64,000 nucleotides of DNA from JBHGYD01 sp041920415 (GCA_041920415.1 JBHGYD010000031.1:1-64000); one strand, 5' to 3'. Positions 16,943 to 25,053 are shown, numbered from the stretch's first letter. The notes: a model not told the origin generated them from the letters alone. Numbers and translations are program-made.

Positions 16943-17964
16943 ATGAACGCTATTCACGTCAGGAATTGTTCGTACCCATCGGGAAAGAGGGACAAGCGAA
17001 AATTTCAGCGAAACATGTGCTGTTAATTGGAGCAGGAGCATTAGGTACAGGCAATGCCGAAGCGCTGGTACGCGCGGGAGTTGGTAAACTTACCATCATT
17101 GACCGCGATTATGTTGAATGGAGTAATTTGCAGCGGCAACAGTTATATAGTGAAGAAGATGCAAAAAAACGCCTCCCGAAGGCGATTGCCGCGAAACAAC
17201 GGCTTGAACAAATCAATTCGGAAATAGCAATTGAAGCGATCGTTGGCGATGCGACGGCGCAGGAATTAGAAGTGATTGTACAGGAAAAGCAACCGGATCT
17301 TATCATTGATGCGACTGATAATTTTGAAACGCGCATGGTTATTAACGATATTTCGTATAAATATCGCATTCCGTGGATTTATGGCGCTTGTGTTGGCAGC
17401 TATGGGATTAGTTACGCGTTTATCCCTGGAAAAACACCATGCCTTCATTGTTTGCTCGAAACGGTGCCTGTAGGCGGCTTAACATGCGATACGGCTGGAA
17501 TCATTAGCCCGGCCGTGCAAATGGTCGTCGCTTATCAAGTGACCGAGGCACTGAAAATTCTTGTTGAAGATTGGCAGTCGCTTCGACATAAGCTCGTTTC
17601 TTTTGATTTATGGAAAAACCAGCATGCGGCGATTCGCGTCGGTCAAGTAAAAAAAGATGATTGTCCGTCTTGTGGGACAAATCGAACGTATCCATATCTT
17701 TCCTATGACATGCAAACGAAAACAGCGGTATTGTGCGGGAGAAATTCTGTGCAAATTCGACCAGCTGTAAAGCGGGAATACGATTTGCAACAACTAGCGG
17801 AGTTGTTTTCAAAGCAAGGGTTACAAGTGGAAACAAACCCATATCTCTTATCCGTTTCGCTTGGCGAACATCGGCTTGTTGTGTTTCAAGACGGTCGCGC
17901 CCTCGTTCATGGAACGAAAGATATACAAGAGGCAAAAACGTTATACCATCGTTATTTAGGTTAG
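16939..17964 (+). CDS. thiF: ThiS adenylyltransferase ThiF (MoeB/E1-like)
   Basis: This 341-residue E1-like enzyme starts NERYSRQELFVPIG, with ATP site GAGALGTGNAEALVRAG and D-x-N-x-QRQQLY. CLHC and CPSCG form the zinc site, and a C-terminal extension follows. It activates ThiS with ATP. The start is the TTG at 16939 in a TTGA overlap with the thiG stop; the ATG at 16943 is out of frame. It is the last gene of the operon here, whereas B. subtilis continues with thiD. Confidence 0.92.
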   Translation: MNERYSRQELFVPIGKEGQAKISAKHVLLIGAGALGTGNAEALVRAGVGKLTIIDRDYVEWSNLQRQQLYSEEDAKKRLPKAIAAKQRLEQINSEIAIEAIVGDATAQELEVIVQEKQPDLIIDATDNFETRMVINDISYKYRIPWIYGACVGSYGISYAFIPGKTPCLHCLLETVPVGGLTCDTAGIISPAVQMVVAYQVTEALKILVEDWQSLRHKLVSFDLWKNQHAAIRVGQVKKDDCPSCGTNRTYPYLSYDMQTKTAVLCGRNSVQIRPAVKREYDLQQLAELFSKQGLQVETNPYLLSVSLGEHRLVVFQDGRALVHGTKDIQEAKTLYHRYLG

Positions 17965-17965
17965 C

Positions 17966-18000
17966 AAAAAAGAGCCCTATTCTTATGGAGGGCTCTTTTT
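17966..18000 (+). terminator. Terminator of the thiamine operon
   Basis: AAAAAGAGCCCT pairs with AGGGCTCTTTTT around ATTCTTATGG. The stem carries A- and T-tracts on both sides, so it could work in both directions. Confidence 0.9.
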
Positions 18001-18104
18001 GTTCATCATTCTGTCAAAAAATTGTACTACTTTTTATGCGTATGTATAGGGATTTCATGCTACTTTTATAAGGGGGTAATTCTTTCATAGATGGGAGGAT
18101 GGAG

Positions 18105-18188
18105 ATGGAAGAGCTATCTATTACGTTAAATATTGCATCTTTATTAACATTAGCTTTTGTCATTGGTTCCACGATTCTCGATTCGTAA
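18105..18188 (+). CDS. 27-residue hydrophobic peptide, unknown
   Basis: ATG at 18105 is six bases after a strong GGGAGGA site. The frame encodes MEELSITLNIASLLTLAFVI and seven more residues, a single membrane helix, and stops directly at a strong terminator. A good ribosome binding site plus own terminator makes it a plausible gene despite its size. No family is recognised. Confidence 0.5.
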   Translation: MEELSITLNIASLLTLAFVIGSTILDS

Positions 18189-18219
18189 AAACTGCAGCGA
18201 TGTGTCTGCAGTTTTTTTG
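18188..18219 (+). terminator. Terminator after the 27-residue ORF
   Basis: AAAACTGCAG pairs with CTGCAGTTTT around CGATGTGT, followed by TTTTG. Confidence 0.8.
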
Positions 18220-18327
18220 TAGTTATGTTTAGGTTATATGCATTTTGTGAAAAATTTGATAAGATAATACATATAAATAAGAATGGATAATAATAACAAA
18301 GTAAAGGTCTAGGAGTGTGAATATTCT

Positions 18328-19593
18328 TTGGGAGAATTGCCTCTGAGTCTGCTTGGATTGCTTCTTTTCTTTATCATTTTGTCAGCCTTCTTTTCTTCCG
18401 CAGAGACTGCTTTTTCTTATGTCAATAAAATACGATTAAAACATTATGTGGATGAAAATCGGCGCGGAAGTAAACGAGCGCTCTATATTACGGAAAATTT
18501 AGATCATGTTTTGTTAACCGTTCTTGTCGCAAATCACATTATAAATATTTCGGCAATATCCCTTTCCGCTAAAATCGCAATGGATCTGTTTGGTGAAAAT
18601 GTCGGTTTGTTCATCAGCACGATCGTCATGACAGTATTTATTTTAATCTTTGGTGAAATTTTACCAAAATCAATTGCGAAAGAGCATGCCGAATCCATTT
18701 CACTTAGGTATTCAGGAGTTATTTATGTATTAGTGAAATTACTTTCTCCAATTACTTCATTATTTGCGGTATTGAAAGAAAAGCTGACAAAATGGTTGAC
18801 TCATGGAATGGTTGTTCCCTCGGTAACGGAAGAAGAAATTAAAGAGATGATTGACTTAAGCGAGGAAGAAGGAATTATCGATAATAAAGAAAAAGAGCTG
18901 GTGCATCGTTCGCTTGATTTTAATGATATTTTAGTCGGAGAAATTTTTACACCGCGCATTGACATGGTCGCAGTCGAAGTGAACCAGCCCATTGAAAAAA
19001 TTCGCGATATTTTTTTAGAGGAAAGATATTCACGCATTCCTGTGTATGAAGATGATATTGATCATGTCATCGGCATTTTGTCAGAGAGTGATTTTTTTAG
19101 TCAACTCATTCAACAAAAGGAAGTGAACATTCGCGAATTATTGCGAAAACCACTTTTTGTTGTCGAATCAATGAAAATTTCGGATTTGTTACCGGAATTA
19201 CAAAAGAGCAAAGTGCATATGGCGATTGTTGTGGATGAATTTGGAGGAACGTCAGGGCTCATTACATTAGAAGACATTATCGAACAAATTGTTGGAGAAA
19301 TATGGGATGAACACGATGAAGCGGTGAAAAGTATTCATAAGATCGATGATTATAGCTATGAGTTGAATGCGGAATTGCCGCTTAATGAGTTTTGTGAACT
19401 TATGAAGATTGACGAACCAGAAAGCTCTTCTCATACATTGGGAGGATGGGTGTTCGAGATGTTCGAACGCATTCCGAACGTAGGGGAAACACTTCATTAC
19501 GGTCCTCTTACGGTAACTGTTCGCCAAGTCGAAAACCGAAGAATTCGCAAAGTACTTGTATCTTTGAACGAGCCAATCGCAGAAAACGTGTAA
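18328..19593 (+). CDS. CNNM/CorC family protein (DUF21 plus CBS domains)
   Basis: The 421-residue protein has a DUF21 membrane domain (about 1-190; SAFFSSAETAFSYVNKIRLKH and FGEILPKSIAKEHAE). Two CBS domains follow (EIFTPRIDMVAVEVNQP and DEFGGTSGLITLEDIIEQIVGEI), then a C-terminal CorC_HlyC transporter-associated domain. Such proteins (old name hemolysin-like) take part in magnesium or other divalent cation transport. The start is TTG 18328, with AGGAG 12 bases upstream, longer than usual; no better in-frame start exists. It is a single-gene unit with its own terminator. Confidence 0.88.
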   Translation: MGELPLSLLGLLLFFIILSAFFSSAETAFSYVNKIRLKHYVDENRRGSKRALYITENLDHVLLTVLVANHIINISAISLSAKIAMDLFGENVGLFISTIVMTVFILIFGEILPKSIAKEHAESISLRYSGVIYVLVKLLSPITSLFAVLKEKLTKWLTHGMVVPSVTEEEIKEMIDLSEEEGIIDNKEKELVHRSLDFNDILVGEIFTPRIDMVAVEVNQPIEKIRDIFLEERYSRIPVYEDDIDHVIGILSESDFFSQLIQQKEVNIRELLRKPLFVVESMKISDLLPELQKSKVHMAIVVDEFGGTSGLITLEDIIEQIVGEIWDEHDEAVKSIHKIDDYSYELNAELPLNEFCELMKIDEPESSSHTLGGWVFEMFERIPNVGETLHYGPLTVTVRQVENRRIRKVLVSLNEPIAENV

Positions 19594-19617
19594 GGAGCGA
19601 TGAACGCTCCTTTTTTT
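19594..19617 (+). terminator. Terminator of the CNNM gene
   Basis: GGAGCG-ATGAA-CGCTCC stem followed by TTTTTTT. Confidence 0.85.
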
Positions 19618-19704
19618 CGTGGAAAAGATAAAAAAGGTTGAGAAGTCTTCTTGGAATGAGGTGTAAATTCATAACAGCTATACTTGCTGTCATTGAGTTT
19701 TCAT

Positions 19705-19733
19705 TTGACATCTCTTCAAAACTTTTTTATTAT
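19705..19733 (+). promoter_or_regulatory. Sigma-A promoter of the amino acid ABC operon
   Basis: TTGACA (19705-19710) and TATTAT (19728-19733) with a 17-bp spacer, 47 bp before the substrate-binding protein gene. No riboswitch or T-box is seen in the short leader. Confidence 0.75.
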
Positions 19734-19779
19734 GACATATGTTATCAAAAACCAATCGGAATAATGGAGGTTTGGATAT

Positions 19780-20610
19780 ATGAAAAAGATTTTCTCATTA
19801 TGTTCTTTGTTTTTCTTGAGCTTGGCTCTGTTGCTAGCTGGTTGTGGTAATCAGGGAGCTCAAGAGGAAACAAAAAAAGAAAATACGACAGCTAAAGAAG
19901 AAACAACCGATTTATTAGCAAAAGTGAAGAAAGAAGGAGAGTTACGCATCGGCACAGAGGGTACGTATCCTCCGTTTACATTCCATGATAAAAGTGGTAA
20001 ATTGACTGGTTTTGACGTAGAAATCGCTACAGAAGTGGCGAAACGACTCGGCGTAAAACCAGTATTTATGGAAACACAATGGGATGCGATGTTCGCTGGG
20101 TTAGACGCGAAACGCTTTGACATGATTGCGAACCAAGTCGGCATTCGTCCTGACCGTCAAAAAAAATATGATTTTTCTGTTCCATATACGACATCAGCGG
20201 CTGTTTTAGTGGTGAACAAAGATAATAATAAAGTTTCTAAGTTTGAAGATATTAAAGGATTGAAAGCCGCGCAATCAATGACAAGCAACTTTGCGGATTT
20301 AGCCCGTTCTTACGGGGCGCAAATTGTCGGCGTCGATGGTTTTAACCAAGCGATTGAATTATTAAGCTCTAAACGAGTGGATGTAACGATTAACGACAAA
20401 TTATCTGTGCTTGATTTCTTAAAACAGAAGCCGAATGCGCCAATTAAAATTGTTGCCACTCACAGTGACGCTTCACAAAGCGGATTGATGTTCCGCAAAG
20501 GCAGCGACACATTAGTTGAGGCGGTCAACAAAGCGTTAAAAGATATGATGCAAGACGGAACATATTTAAAAATTTCTAAGAAATGGTTTGGTCAAGATGT
20601 ATCTAAGTAA
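19780..20610 (+). CDS. tcyA: Amino acid (cystine-type) ABC transporter substrate-binding lipoprotein
   Basis: The signal peptide ends in a lipobox LLLAGC (Cys22), so the protein is anchored outside the membrane. RIGTEGTYPPFTFHDKSGKL begins a SBP_bac_3 domain; GFDVEIATEVAKRLG, QWDAMFAGLDAKRFD and the Arg of IRPDRQKKYDF bind the amino acid. The total of 276 residues is normal. The closest recalled relatives are TcyA-type cystine binders, but polar amino acid specificity within this family is hard to call. It forms an operon with permease and ATPase. Confidence 0.8.
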   Translation: MKKIFSLCSLFFLSLALLLAGCGNQGAQEETKKENTTAKEETTDLLAKVKKEGELRIGTEGTYPPFTFHDKSGKLTGFDVEIATEVAKRLGVKPVFMETQWDAMFAGLDAKRFDMIANQVGIRPDRQKKYDFSVPYTTSAAVLVVNKDNNKVSKFEDIKGLKAAQSMTSNFADLARSYGAQIVGVDGFNQAIELLSSKRVDVTINDKLSVLDFLKQKPNAPIKIVATHSDASQSGLMFRKGSDTLVEAVNKALKDMMQDGTYLKISKKWFGQDVSK

Positions 20611-21298
20611 TATTTTTTCCGATCCTGAACGGCTCGAACGGTTAACATCGATTGCACAAAGTTCCCTTCTCCCTTTAGTGAAGGGAGCTTTGTATTATAC
20701 GATTCCATTAACGCTTATTAGCTTTTCCATTGGCTTAGTTTTAGCAATTTTTACGGCGCTTGCTCGCATTTCCGGCATAAAACCGCTAGAGATGATCGCG
20801 AGAGTATACGTTTCTGCGATCCGAGGCACACCTTTACTTGTACAATTATTTATCATTTTCTATGGCTTGCCGAATATAGGGATTACAATTGACTCGTTCC
20901 CAGCGGCGATTATTGGCTTTTCATTGAATGTTGGTGCCTATGCATCGGAAATTATTCGTGCAGCGATTTTATCGATTCCAAAAGGACAGTGGGAGGCGGC
21001 GTATTCGCTTGGTATGAGTTACAGTCAAGCGTTAAAGCGCATCATTTTTCCACAAGCGACGCGTGTTTCCATTCCACCTTTATCCAACACGTTTATTAGC
21101 CTAGTGAAGGACACGTCACTCGCTTCGTCTATTCTTGTGGCGGAAATGTTTCGAAAAGCGCAAGAAATTGCGTCTACGAATTATGAATTTTTGTTATTGT
21201 ACACGGAAACGGCTCTTCTTTATTGGGTTATTTGTTTTGTATTATCGATTATACAAGGTAGAATTGAAGAACGTTTAAACCGCTATATTGCGCGTTAA
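20597..21298 (+). CDS. tcyB: Amino acid ABC transporter permease
   Basis: The 233-residue HisM-type permease has five or so membrane segments and the coupling EAA loop QWEAAYSLGMSYSQALKRIIFPQA. SAIRGTPLLVQLFIIFYGLP is the usual polar-amino-acid permease signature. The ATG at 20597 overlaps the tail of the binding-protein gene by 14 bp, implying coupled translation; a TTG at 20588 is an alternative. It works with the neighbouring binding protein and ATPase. Confidence 0.88.
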   Translation: MYLSNIFSDPERLERLTSIAQSSLLPLVKGALYYTIPLTLISFSIGLVLAIFTALARISGIKPLEMIARVYVSAIRGTPLLVQLFIIFYGLPNIGITIDSFPAAIIGFSLNVGAYASEIIRAAILSIPKGQWEAAYSLGMSYSQALKRIIFPQATRVSIPPLSNTFISLVKDTSLASSILVAEMFRKAQEIASTNYEFLLLYTETALLYWVICFVLSIIQGRIEERLNRYIAR

Positions 21299-21317
21299 TG
21301 ACAAGGAGAAAAGAACG

Positions 21318-22052
21318 ATGATTTCTGTTCAAGGGTTGTATAAACAGTTTGGTGATCTAGAAGTATTAAAAGGAATCGATGTGACGATTGAGAAGGGGAA
21401 AGTTGTTGTTGTTATTGGTCCTTCGGGATCAGGAAAGACGACGTTCTTACGTTGCTTAAATGTGTTGGAAATACCGACAAAAGGGAAAATTGCGATTGGC
21501 GGTAGGAAGCTGGATTTTTCGAAAAAAATCACGAAAAAAGACATTCACGCATTTCGCCGCTTAACTGGAATGGTATTTCAAAGTTATAATCTGTTTCCAC
21601 ATATGACGGCTTTAGAAAATGTGATGGAAGGACCTGTAACCGTTAAAGGCGAAGCAAAAGAAAAAGCGCGAAAGAAAGCGGAAGAACTATTAGCGAAGGT
21701 AGGTCTAGCTGATAAGATGAATCTTTACCCCTTCCAACTCTCAGGTGGGCAACAACAGCGTGTGGGGATTGCACGGGCCCTTGCCATGGAACCGGAAGTG
21801 ATGTTATTTGATGAACCAACGTCAGCGTTAGACCCAGAATTAGTAGGTGAAGTATTGAAGGTGATGAAGGATTTGGCGAATGAAGGGATGACGATGGTGG
21901 TCGTCACCCATGAAATGCGGTTTGCGAAAGAAGTGGCTGACGAAATCATTTTTATGGACGGAGGAGTCATCGTTGAGCGCGGCACACCGCAACAACTATT
22001 TACGAATCCGCAGCATGAACGAACAAAACAATTTTTACAACTGATTCAATAA
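21318..22052 (+). CDS. tcyC: Amino acid ABC transporter ATP-binding protein
   Basis: This 244-residue GlnQ/TcyC-type ATPase has Walker A GPSGSGKTT, Q-loop FQSYNLFPHMT, signature LSGGQQQRVGIARAL, Walker B VMLFDEPTSALDPE and the switch histidine in VVTHEM. The ATG at 21318 follows AAGGAGA. It is the last gene of the operon, with a terminator six bases after the stop codon. Confidence 0.9.
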   Translation: MISVQGLYKQFGDLEVLKGIDVTIEKGKVVVVIGPSGSGKTTFLRCLNVLEIPTKGKIAIGGRKLDFSKKITKKDIHAFRRLTGMVFQSYNLFPHMTALENVMEGPVTVKGEAKEKARKKAEELLAKVGLADKMNLYPFQLSGGQQQRVGIARALAMEPEVMLFDEPTSALDPELVGEVLKVMKDLANEGMTMVVVTHEMRFAKEVADEIIFMDGGVIVERGTPQQLFTNPQHERTKQFLQLIQ

Positions 22053-22057
22053 ACAAG

Positions 22058-22085
22058 AAGCCCCAAGCGAATGCTTGGGGCTTTA
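22058..22085 (+). terminator. Terminator of the amino acid ABC operon
   Basis: AAGCCCCAAGC-GAAT-GCTTGGGGCTT stem-loop (22058-22083). The T-tract is short, but the stem is strong. Confidence 0.75.
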
Positions 22086-22123
22086 GCCATATATTATGAA
22101 GTTGTTCGTTAGTTATTAGAAAC

Positions 22124-22327
22124 TTATCGAGTGAATTGACCGCCAAGTTGTTGTTGTGCCATTGACACTAGGCGTTTTGTGATCTCTCCACCAACAGAAC
22201 CGTTAGCGCGAGAAGTTGTATCCGCACCAAGACTTACACCAAATTCTTGAGCGATTTCGTACTTCATTTGATCAATAGCTTGTTGTGCACCAGAAACTAA
22301 TACTTGATTATTGTTAGTTTTAGCCAT
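22124..22327 (-). CDS. Alpha/beta-type small acid-soluble spore protein
   Basis: This 67-residue protein is a textbook alpha/beta SASP: the GPR cleavage region YEIAQEFGV, then SRANGSVGGEITKRLVSMAQQQL. It coats and protects DNA in the dormant spore and is degraded by Gpr on germination. The start is the ATG at 22327 with GAGGAG ten bases upstream; a TTG two codons earlier is possible. A sigma-G-like promoter and a structured leader lie upstream. Confidence 0.95.
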   Translation of the reverse strand: MAKTNNNQVLVSGAQQAIDQMKYEIAQEFGVSLGADTTSRANGSVGGEITKRLVSMAQQQLGGQFTR

Positions 22328-22360
22328 TTTCAATCATCTCCTCATTGTTTAGGTTTTATG

Positions 22361-22430
22361 GCTGGGTTGGCTGGATTTGCACCAGCGCTGCATGCATTAA
22401 AGCATGCTGCCAAGCTTGGCTGAACCCAAC
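22361..22430 (-). ncRNA. Cloverleaf-like structured leader of the SASP mRNA
   Basis: In mRNA sense an outer stem GTTGGGTT/AACCCAGC (8 bp, one U-G) encloses three hairpins. They are GCCA-AGCT-TGGC, GCATGC-TTTAAT-GCATGC and GCTGG-TGCAAAT-CCAGC. The segment lies between the sigma-G-like promoter and the SASP ribosome binding site. On the other strand it is followed by TTTTTTT, so a plus-strand terminator is an alternative reading. Function unknown. Confidence 0.5.
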
Positions 22431-22455
22431 GTTTTTTTATTGGATTTGGTACTAA

Positions 22456-22485
22456 TAGTTTGAAACGTTTTTTTATTATTATTCC
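22456..22485 (-). promoter_or_regulatory. Sigma-G-like promoter of the SASP gene
   Basis: On the minus strand GGAATA (22485-22480) is followed after 17 bp by CAAACTA (22462-22456). This is close to the sigma-G consensus TGAATA - CATACTA expected for SASP genes. Confidence 0.6.
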
Positions 22486-22577
22486 TCATTGTCTATTGGT
22501 AATTTTTAACGTTTTACAGTTGCAATGATTAGGGAATATGTAAAATAAGGTAGTTATTGAAATAGGAGGAAGTATGA

Positions 22578-22820
22578 ATGAATGTTTGCCCACTTTGTAA
22601 TGGCTTGAGGGAGTTACATTTTTTTTGTTCTTGTTGTCAAGGAAAATTAGAGGATCAAGGAAAAGTGACCGATTATTTTGAGAACTATAGCCCGTATATG
22701 GAAATCGACATCATGAAGCGATTTGACGGGTACCCAACGACATTCAGCAAGCATGAATGTGTTCATCTTTTTTATTGCCCGTATTGTCAAAATGAAGAAG
22801 TCCGGTTTATCAAAGAATAA
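22578..22820 (+). CDS. Small zinc-ribbon protein, unknown function
   Basis: This 80-residue acidic protein has three CxxC pairs: CPLC, CSCC and CPYC, consistent with one or two structural zinc sites. The middle DYFENYSPYMEIDIMKRFDG is a recurrent block in small Bacillaceae cysteine-rich proteins. GGAGGAAG lies upstream of the ATG. It is a monocistronic unit with its own terminator. No function can be assigned. Confidence 0.75.
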   Translation: MNVCPLCNGLRELHFFCSCCQGKLEDQGKVTDYFENYSPYMEIDIMKRFDGYPTTFSKHECVHLFYCPYCQNEEVRFIKE

Positions 22821-22848
22821 CCCCCAGCCTTAGAAAGCTGGGGTTATT
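22817..22848 (+). terminator. Terminator between converging zinc-ribbon gene and msmX
   Basis: AATAACCCC and CAGC pair with GCTG and GGGGTTATT around CTTAGAAA; A/T tracts on both sides suggest use by both genes. Confidence 0.75.
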
Positions 22849-22874
22849 GATATATATAAATAGGGGAAACGATG

Positions 22875-23987
22875 TTATTTCTCATTATTTGAACGGATAC
22901 GTTTTTCTGTATCGACATCAAAGAAATGAGCTTTGTTCATATCTAAGGCAAGGTCAAGTTGGTGACCTGGTTTAATTTCCGTACGAGCGTCGATGCGAGC
23001 AACGAATTCTTGACCACTAATTTGTGAATAAATCATCGTTTCCGCTCCTAGTAACTCAGCTACTTCGACGTTCGCCGTAATTTTTGTGTTTTGTGATGCT
23101 TCTATGAACACAGGTTCATCATGGAAATCTTCTGGACGAATGCCTAAAATGACTTCTTTCCCGACATATCCTTGTTCACGAAGCACCTTCATTTTACCTT
23201 CAGGAACACCGATCGTGACGTTACCGATGACAAAGGAACCATCTTTTAATGTCCCTCTTAGGAAGTTCATTGCTGGCGAACCGATAAATCCGCCGACGAA
23301 AATGTTTTCCGGTTTTTCGTATACTTCTTTCGGAGTACCGACTTGTTGAATCACGCCATCTTTCATGACGACAAGACGAGTGGCCATTGTCATTGCTTCC
23401 GTCTGATCGTGCGTGACATAAATCGTCGTTGTTCCTAAACGTTGATGTAGTTTCGCAATTTCTGAACGCATTTGAACGCGAAGTTTTGCATCAAGGTTCG
23501 AAAGCGGTTCGTCCATTAAAAATACTTTTGCATCGCGAACAATCGCACGGCCTAAGGCGACACGTTGACGTTGACCACCGGATAGCGCTTTTGGTTTGCG
23601 GTCTAAGTACTGCTCTAGGCCGAGAATGCGCGCTGCTTCACGAACGCGGCGATCGATTTCGTCTTTCGGGAATTTACGTAATTTTAAACCGAAAGCCATA
23701 TTGTCATAGACACTCATATGTGGATAAAGAGCGTAGTTTTGGAATACCATGGCGATGTCGCGGTCTTTTGGCGCAACATCATTCATGCGTTTTCCATCGA
23801 TGTACAAATCTCCTTTAGAGATTTCTTCAAGTCCAGCAATCATCCGAAGAGTCGTTGATTTTCCGCAACCAGAAGGACCAACGAATACGATAAATTCTTT
23901 GTCTTTAATATGTAAGTTAAAATCTTTTACTGCTGTGACGTTATTGTCATAAATTTTATAAATATGCTCTAAACGAAGTTCAGCCAT
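22875..23987 (-). CDS. msmX: Multi-sugar ABC transporter ATP-binding protein MsmX
   Basis: The 370-residue MalK/MsmX/UgpC-type ATPase has Walker A GPSGCGKST (37-45), signature LSGGQRQRVALGRAI, Walker B VFLMDEPLSNLDAKLR and a C-terminal TOBE/OB regulatory domain (from about 240). In B. subtilis MsmX energises several carbohydrate importers that lack their own ATPase. No sugar permease genes adjoin it, so it is an orphan ATPase here; the malEFG importer at 58-62 kb lacks an ATPase and is the likely partner. A perfect cre-type operator lies before it, pointing to sugar or catabolite control. Confidence 0.92.
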   Translation of the reverse strand: MAELRLEHIYKIYDNNVTAVKDFNLHIKDKEFIVFVGPSGCGKSTTLRMIAGLEEISKGDLYIDGKRMNDVAPKDRDIAMVFQNYALYPHMSVYDNMAFGLKLRKFPKDEIDRRVREAARILGLEQYLDRKPKALSGGQRQRVALGRAIVRDAKVFLMDEPLSNLDAKLRVQMRSEIAKLHQRLGTTTIYVTHDQTEAMTMATRLVVMKDGVIQQVGTPKEVYEKPENIFVGGFIGSPAMNFLRGTLKDGSFVIGNVTIGVPEGKMKVLREQGYVGKEVILGIRPEDFHDEPVFIEASQNTKITANVEVAELLGAETMIYSQISGQEFVARIDARTEIKPGHQLDLALDMNKAHFFDVDTEKRIRSNNEK

Positions 23988-24006
23988 TTTCGATATCCCC
24001 CTATCA

Positions 24007-24020
24007 TGAAATCGGTTTCA
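24007..24020 (-). promoter_or_regulatory. Perfect cre / LacI-family operator before msmX
   Basis: TGAAATCGGTTTCA matches TGWAANCGNTNWCA at 14 of 14 positions. It lies 20 bp upstream of the msmX start codon. Binding by CcpA or by the LacI-family protein encoded at 57.2 kb is equally compatible. Confidence 0.75.
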
Positions 24021-24107
24021 TTTGTTTTAAGCGTACCGAAAACAGGGTCAGTCGTAAATGTACAACCTGCACAAAAAATGAAAAGGATTTCAGGCAGGAT
24101 GACGAAC

Positions 24108-25010
24108 TTATCGTTTTTTATATTCCTTTATGAGAATGGCTAAATAAATCGCAGCAGCTCCTTTAAAATGTTTAATATCAATTCCTGTTTTTTCAATAAA
24201 CTTATCAATGCGGTATTGTAGGCTGTTGCGATGCATGTACAGTTTTTTCGCTGCTAGTGAAACGTTTAAATTACATTGTAAAAATACTTTTACTGTTTCA
24301 AGAAGTTCTTCGTCGATTGTATTGATAAATGGAAGCGTTTTTTGGATTGTTTCAATTTTAGGATGGTGGTGAATCAATGCAATTGGTAAAACGTCTTCCA
24401 TCGTATAAACGGTTTGTGTTGGAATATGCGTTTGTGCCAGCTGAAAATATTGTTTTTCTAAACAGAAACAATGATAAAGATTCGCATCGTACGGATACGT
24501 CTGTCCGATAAAAACATGAAGGGTAATGTAAAAATCACTTGATAATGTATCAATCATTTCTACAAAAGGAAGATGATGTTCGGTTTCTTCGCGTTTTTTT
24601 TCAATAATGATTCCGCGATTTTCTTGTTCCCAAACGATGACTACTTTTTCCCGAAACAATCCTTGCACCGCTTCTTGAAAATGGTCTTTATCGACCGTTG
24701 CTTGTTTAATTTGAAATTGGATGAATCGGTAATAAGGAGCATGATGTGAAAGAAGACGAAGTTGCGTGTCATCTCTTTGTGTGAAAAAGAGATGCCAAGC
24801 AAGCTCTTCTTTTGTCAGAAATCGGTCATTGTGAGGAATTGGCGTTAAAAAAATCGATAATAACTGCTTTTCTCGATCGGTTAATGCTTGTTTTAAAACA
24901 CCGATTTGGTCGCCTTGTTTCGTATAAAACCATTCATAATCGTCCATATTTTCTGTTCGTTCATTAATAAGAAGCGCATCTTTGTAGTAAGCTTTTAATT
25001 GCTCGAGCAT
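24108..25010 (-). CDS. PucR/CdaR-type transcriptional regulator
   Basis: The 300-residue protein ends in a PucR-type helix-turn-helix: FLQCNLNVSLAAKKLYMHRNSLQYRIDKF at about residues 245-275, the conserved HRNTLxYRL-like element. The N-terminal 230 residues have no recognised sensor domain. It lies 120 bp upstream of msmX on the same strand, so control of msmX or of sugar use is conceivable but not shown. A GAATTC-rich leader with AAAGGAATTC precedes the ATG. Confidence 0.75.
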   Translation of the reverse strand: MLEQLKAYYKDALLINERTENMDDYEWFYTKQGDQIGVLKQALTDREKQLLSIFLTPIPHNDRFLTKEELAWHLFFTQRDDTQLRLLSHHAPYYRFIQFQIKQATVDKDHFQEAVQGLFREKVVIVWEQENRGIIIEKKREETEHHLPFVEMIDTLSSDFYITLHVFIGQTYPYDANLYHCFCLEKQYFQLAQTHIPTQTVYTMEDVLPIALIHHHPKIETIQKTLPFINTIDEELLETVKVFLQCNLNVSLAAKKLYMHRNSLQYRIDKFIEKTGIDIKHFKGAAAIYLAILIKEYKKR

Positions 25011-25053
25011 AGGGATGAATTCCTTTCTCGCAAATTATATCCTTATTATAACA

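Noticed and set aside
17504..17935. 143-residue minus-strand ORF inside thiF
   Set aside because: Shadow of a highly supported gene; composition is arginine/proline-rich nonsense with no start signal.
19655..19664. AATGAGGTGT, similar to the hemH ribosome binding region, upstream of the amino acid ABC operon
   Set aside because: No start codon follows at a sensible distance, and the match to the ecsA-upstream repeats is only 10 nt, so chance is likely.
19745..19765. Possible CymR-type cysteine regulator site before the amino acid transporter
   Set aside because: Only a CGGAAT core is seen; the rest of the motif could not be matched with confidence.
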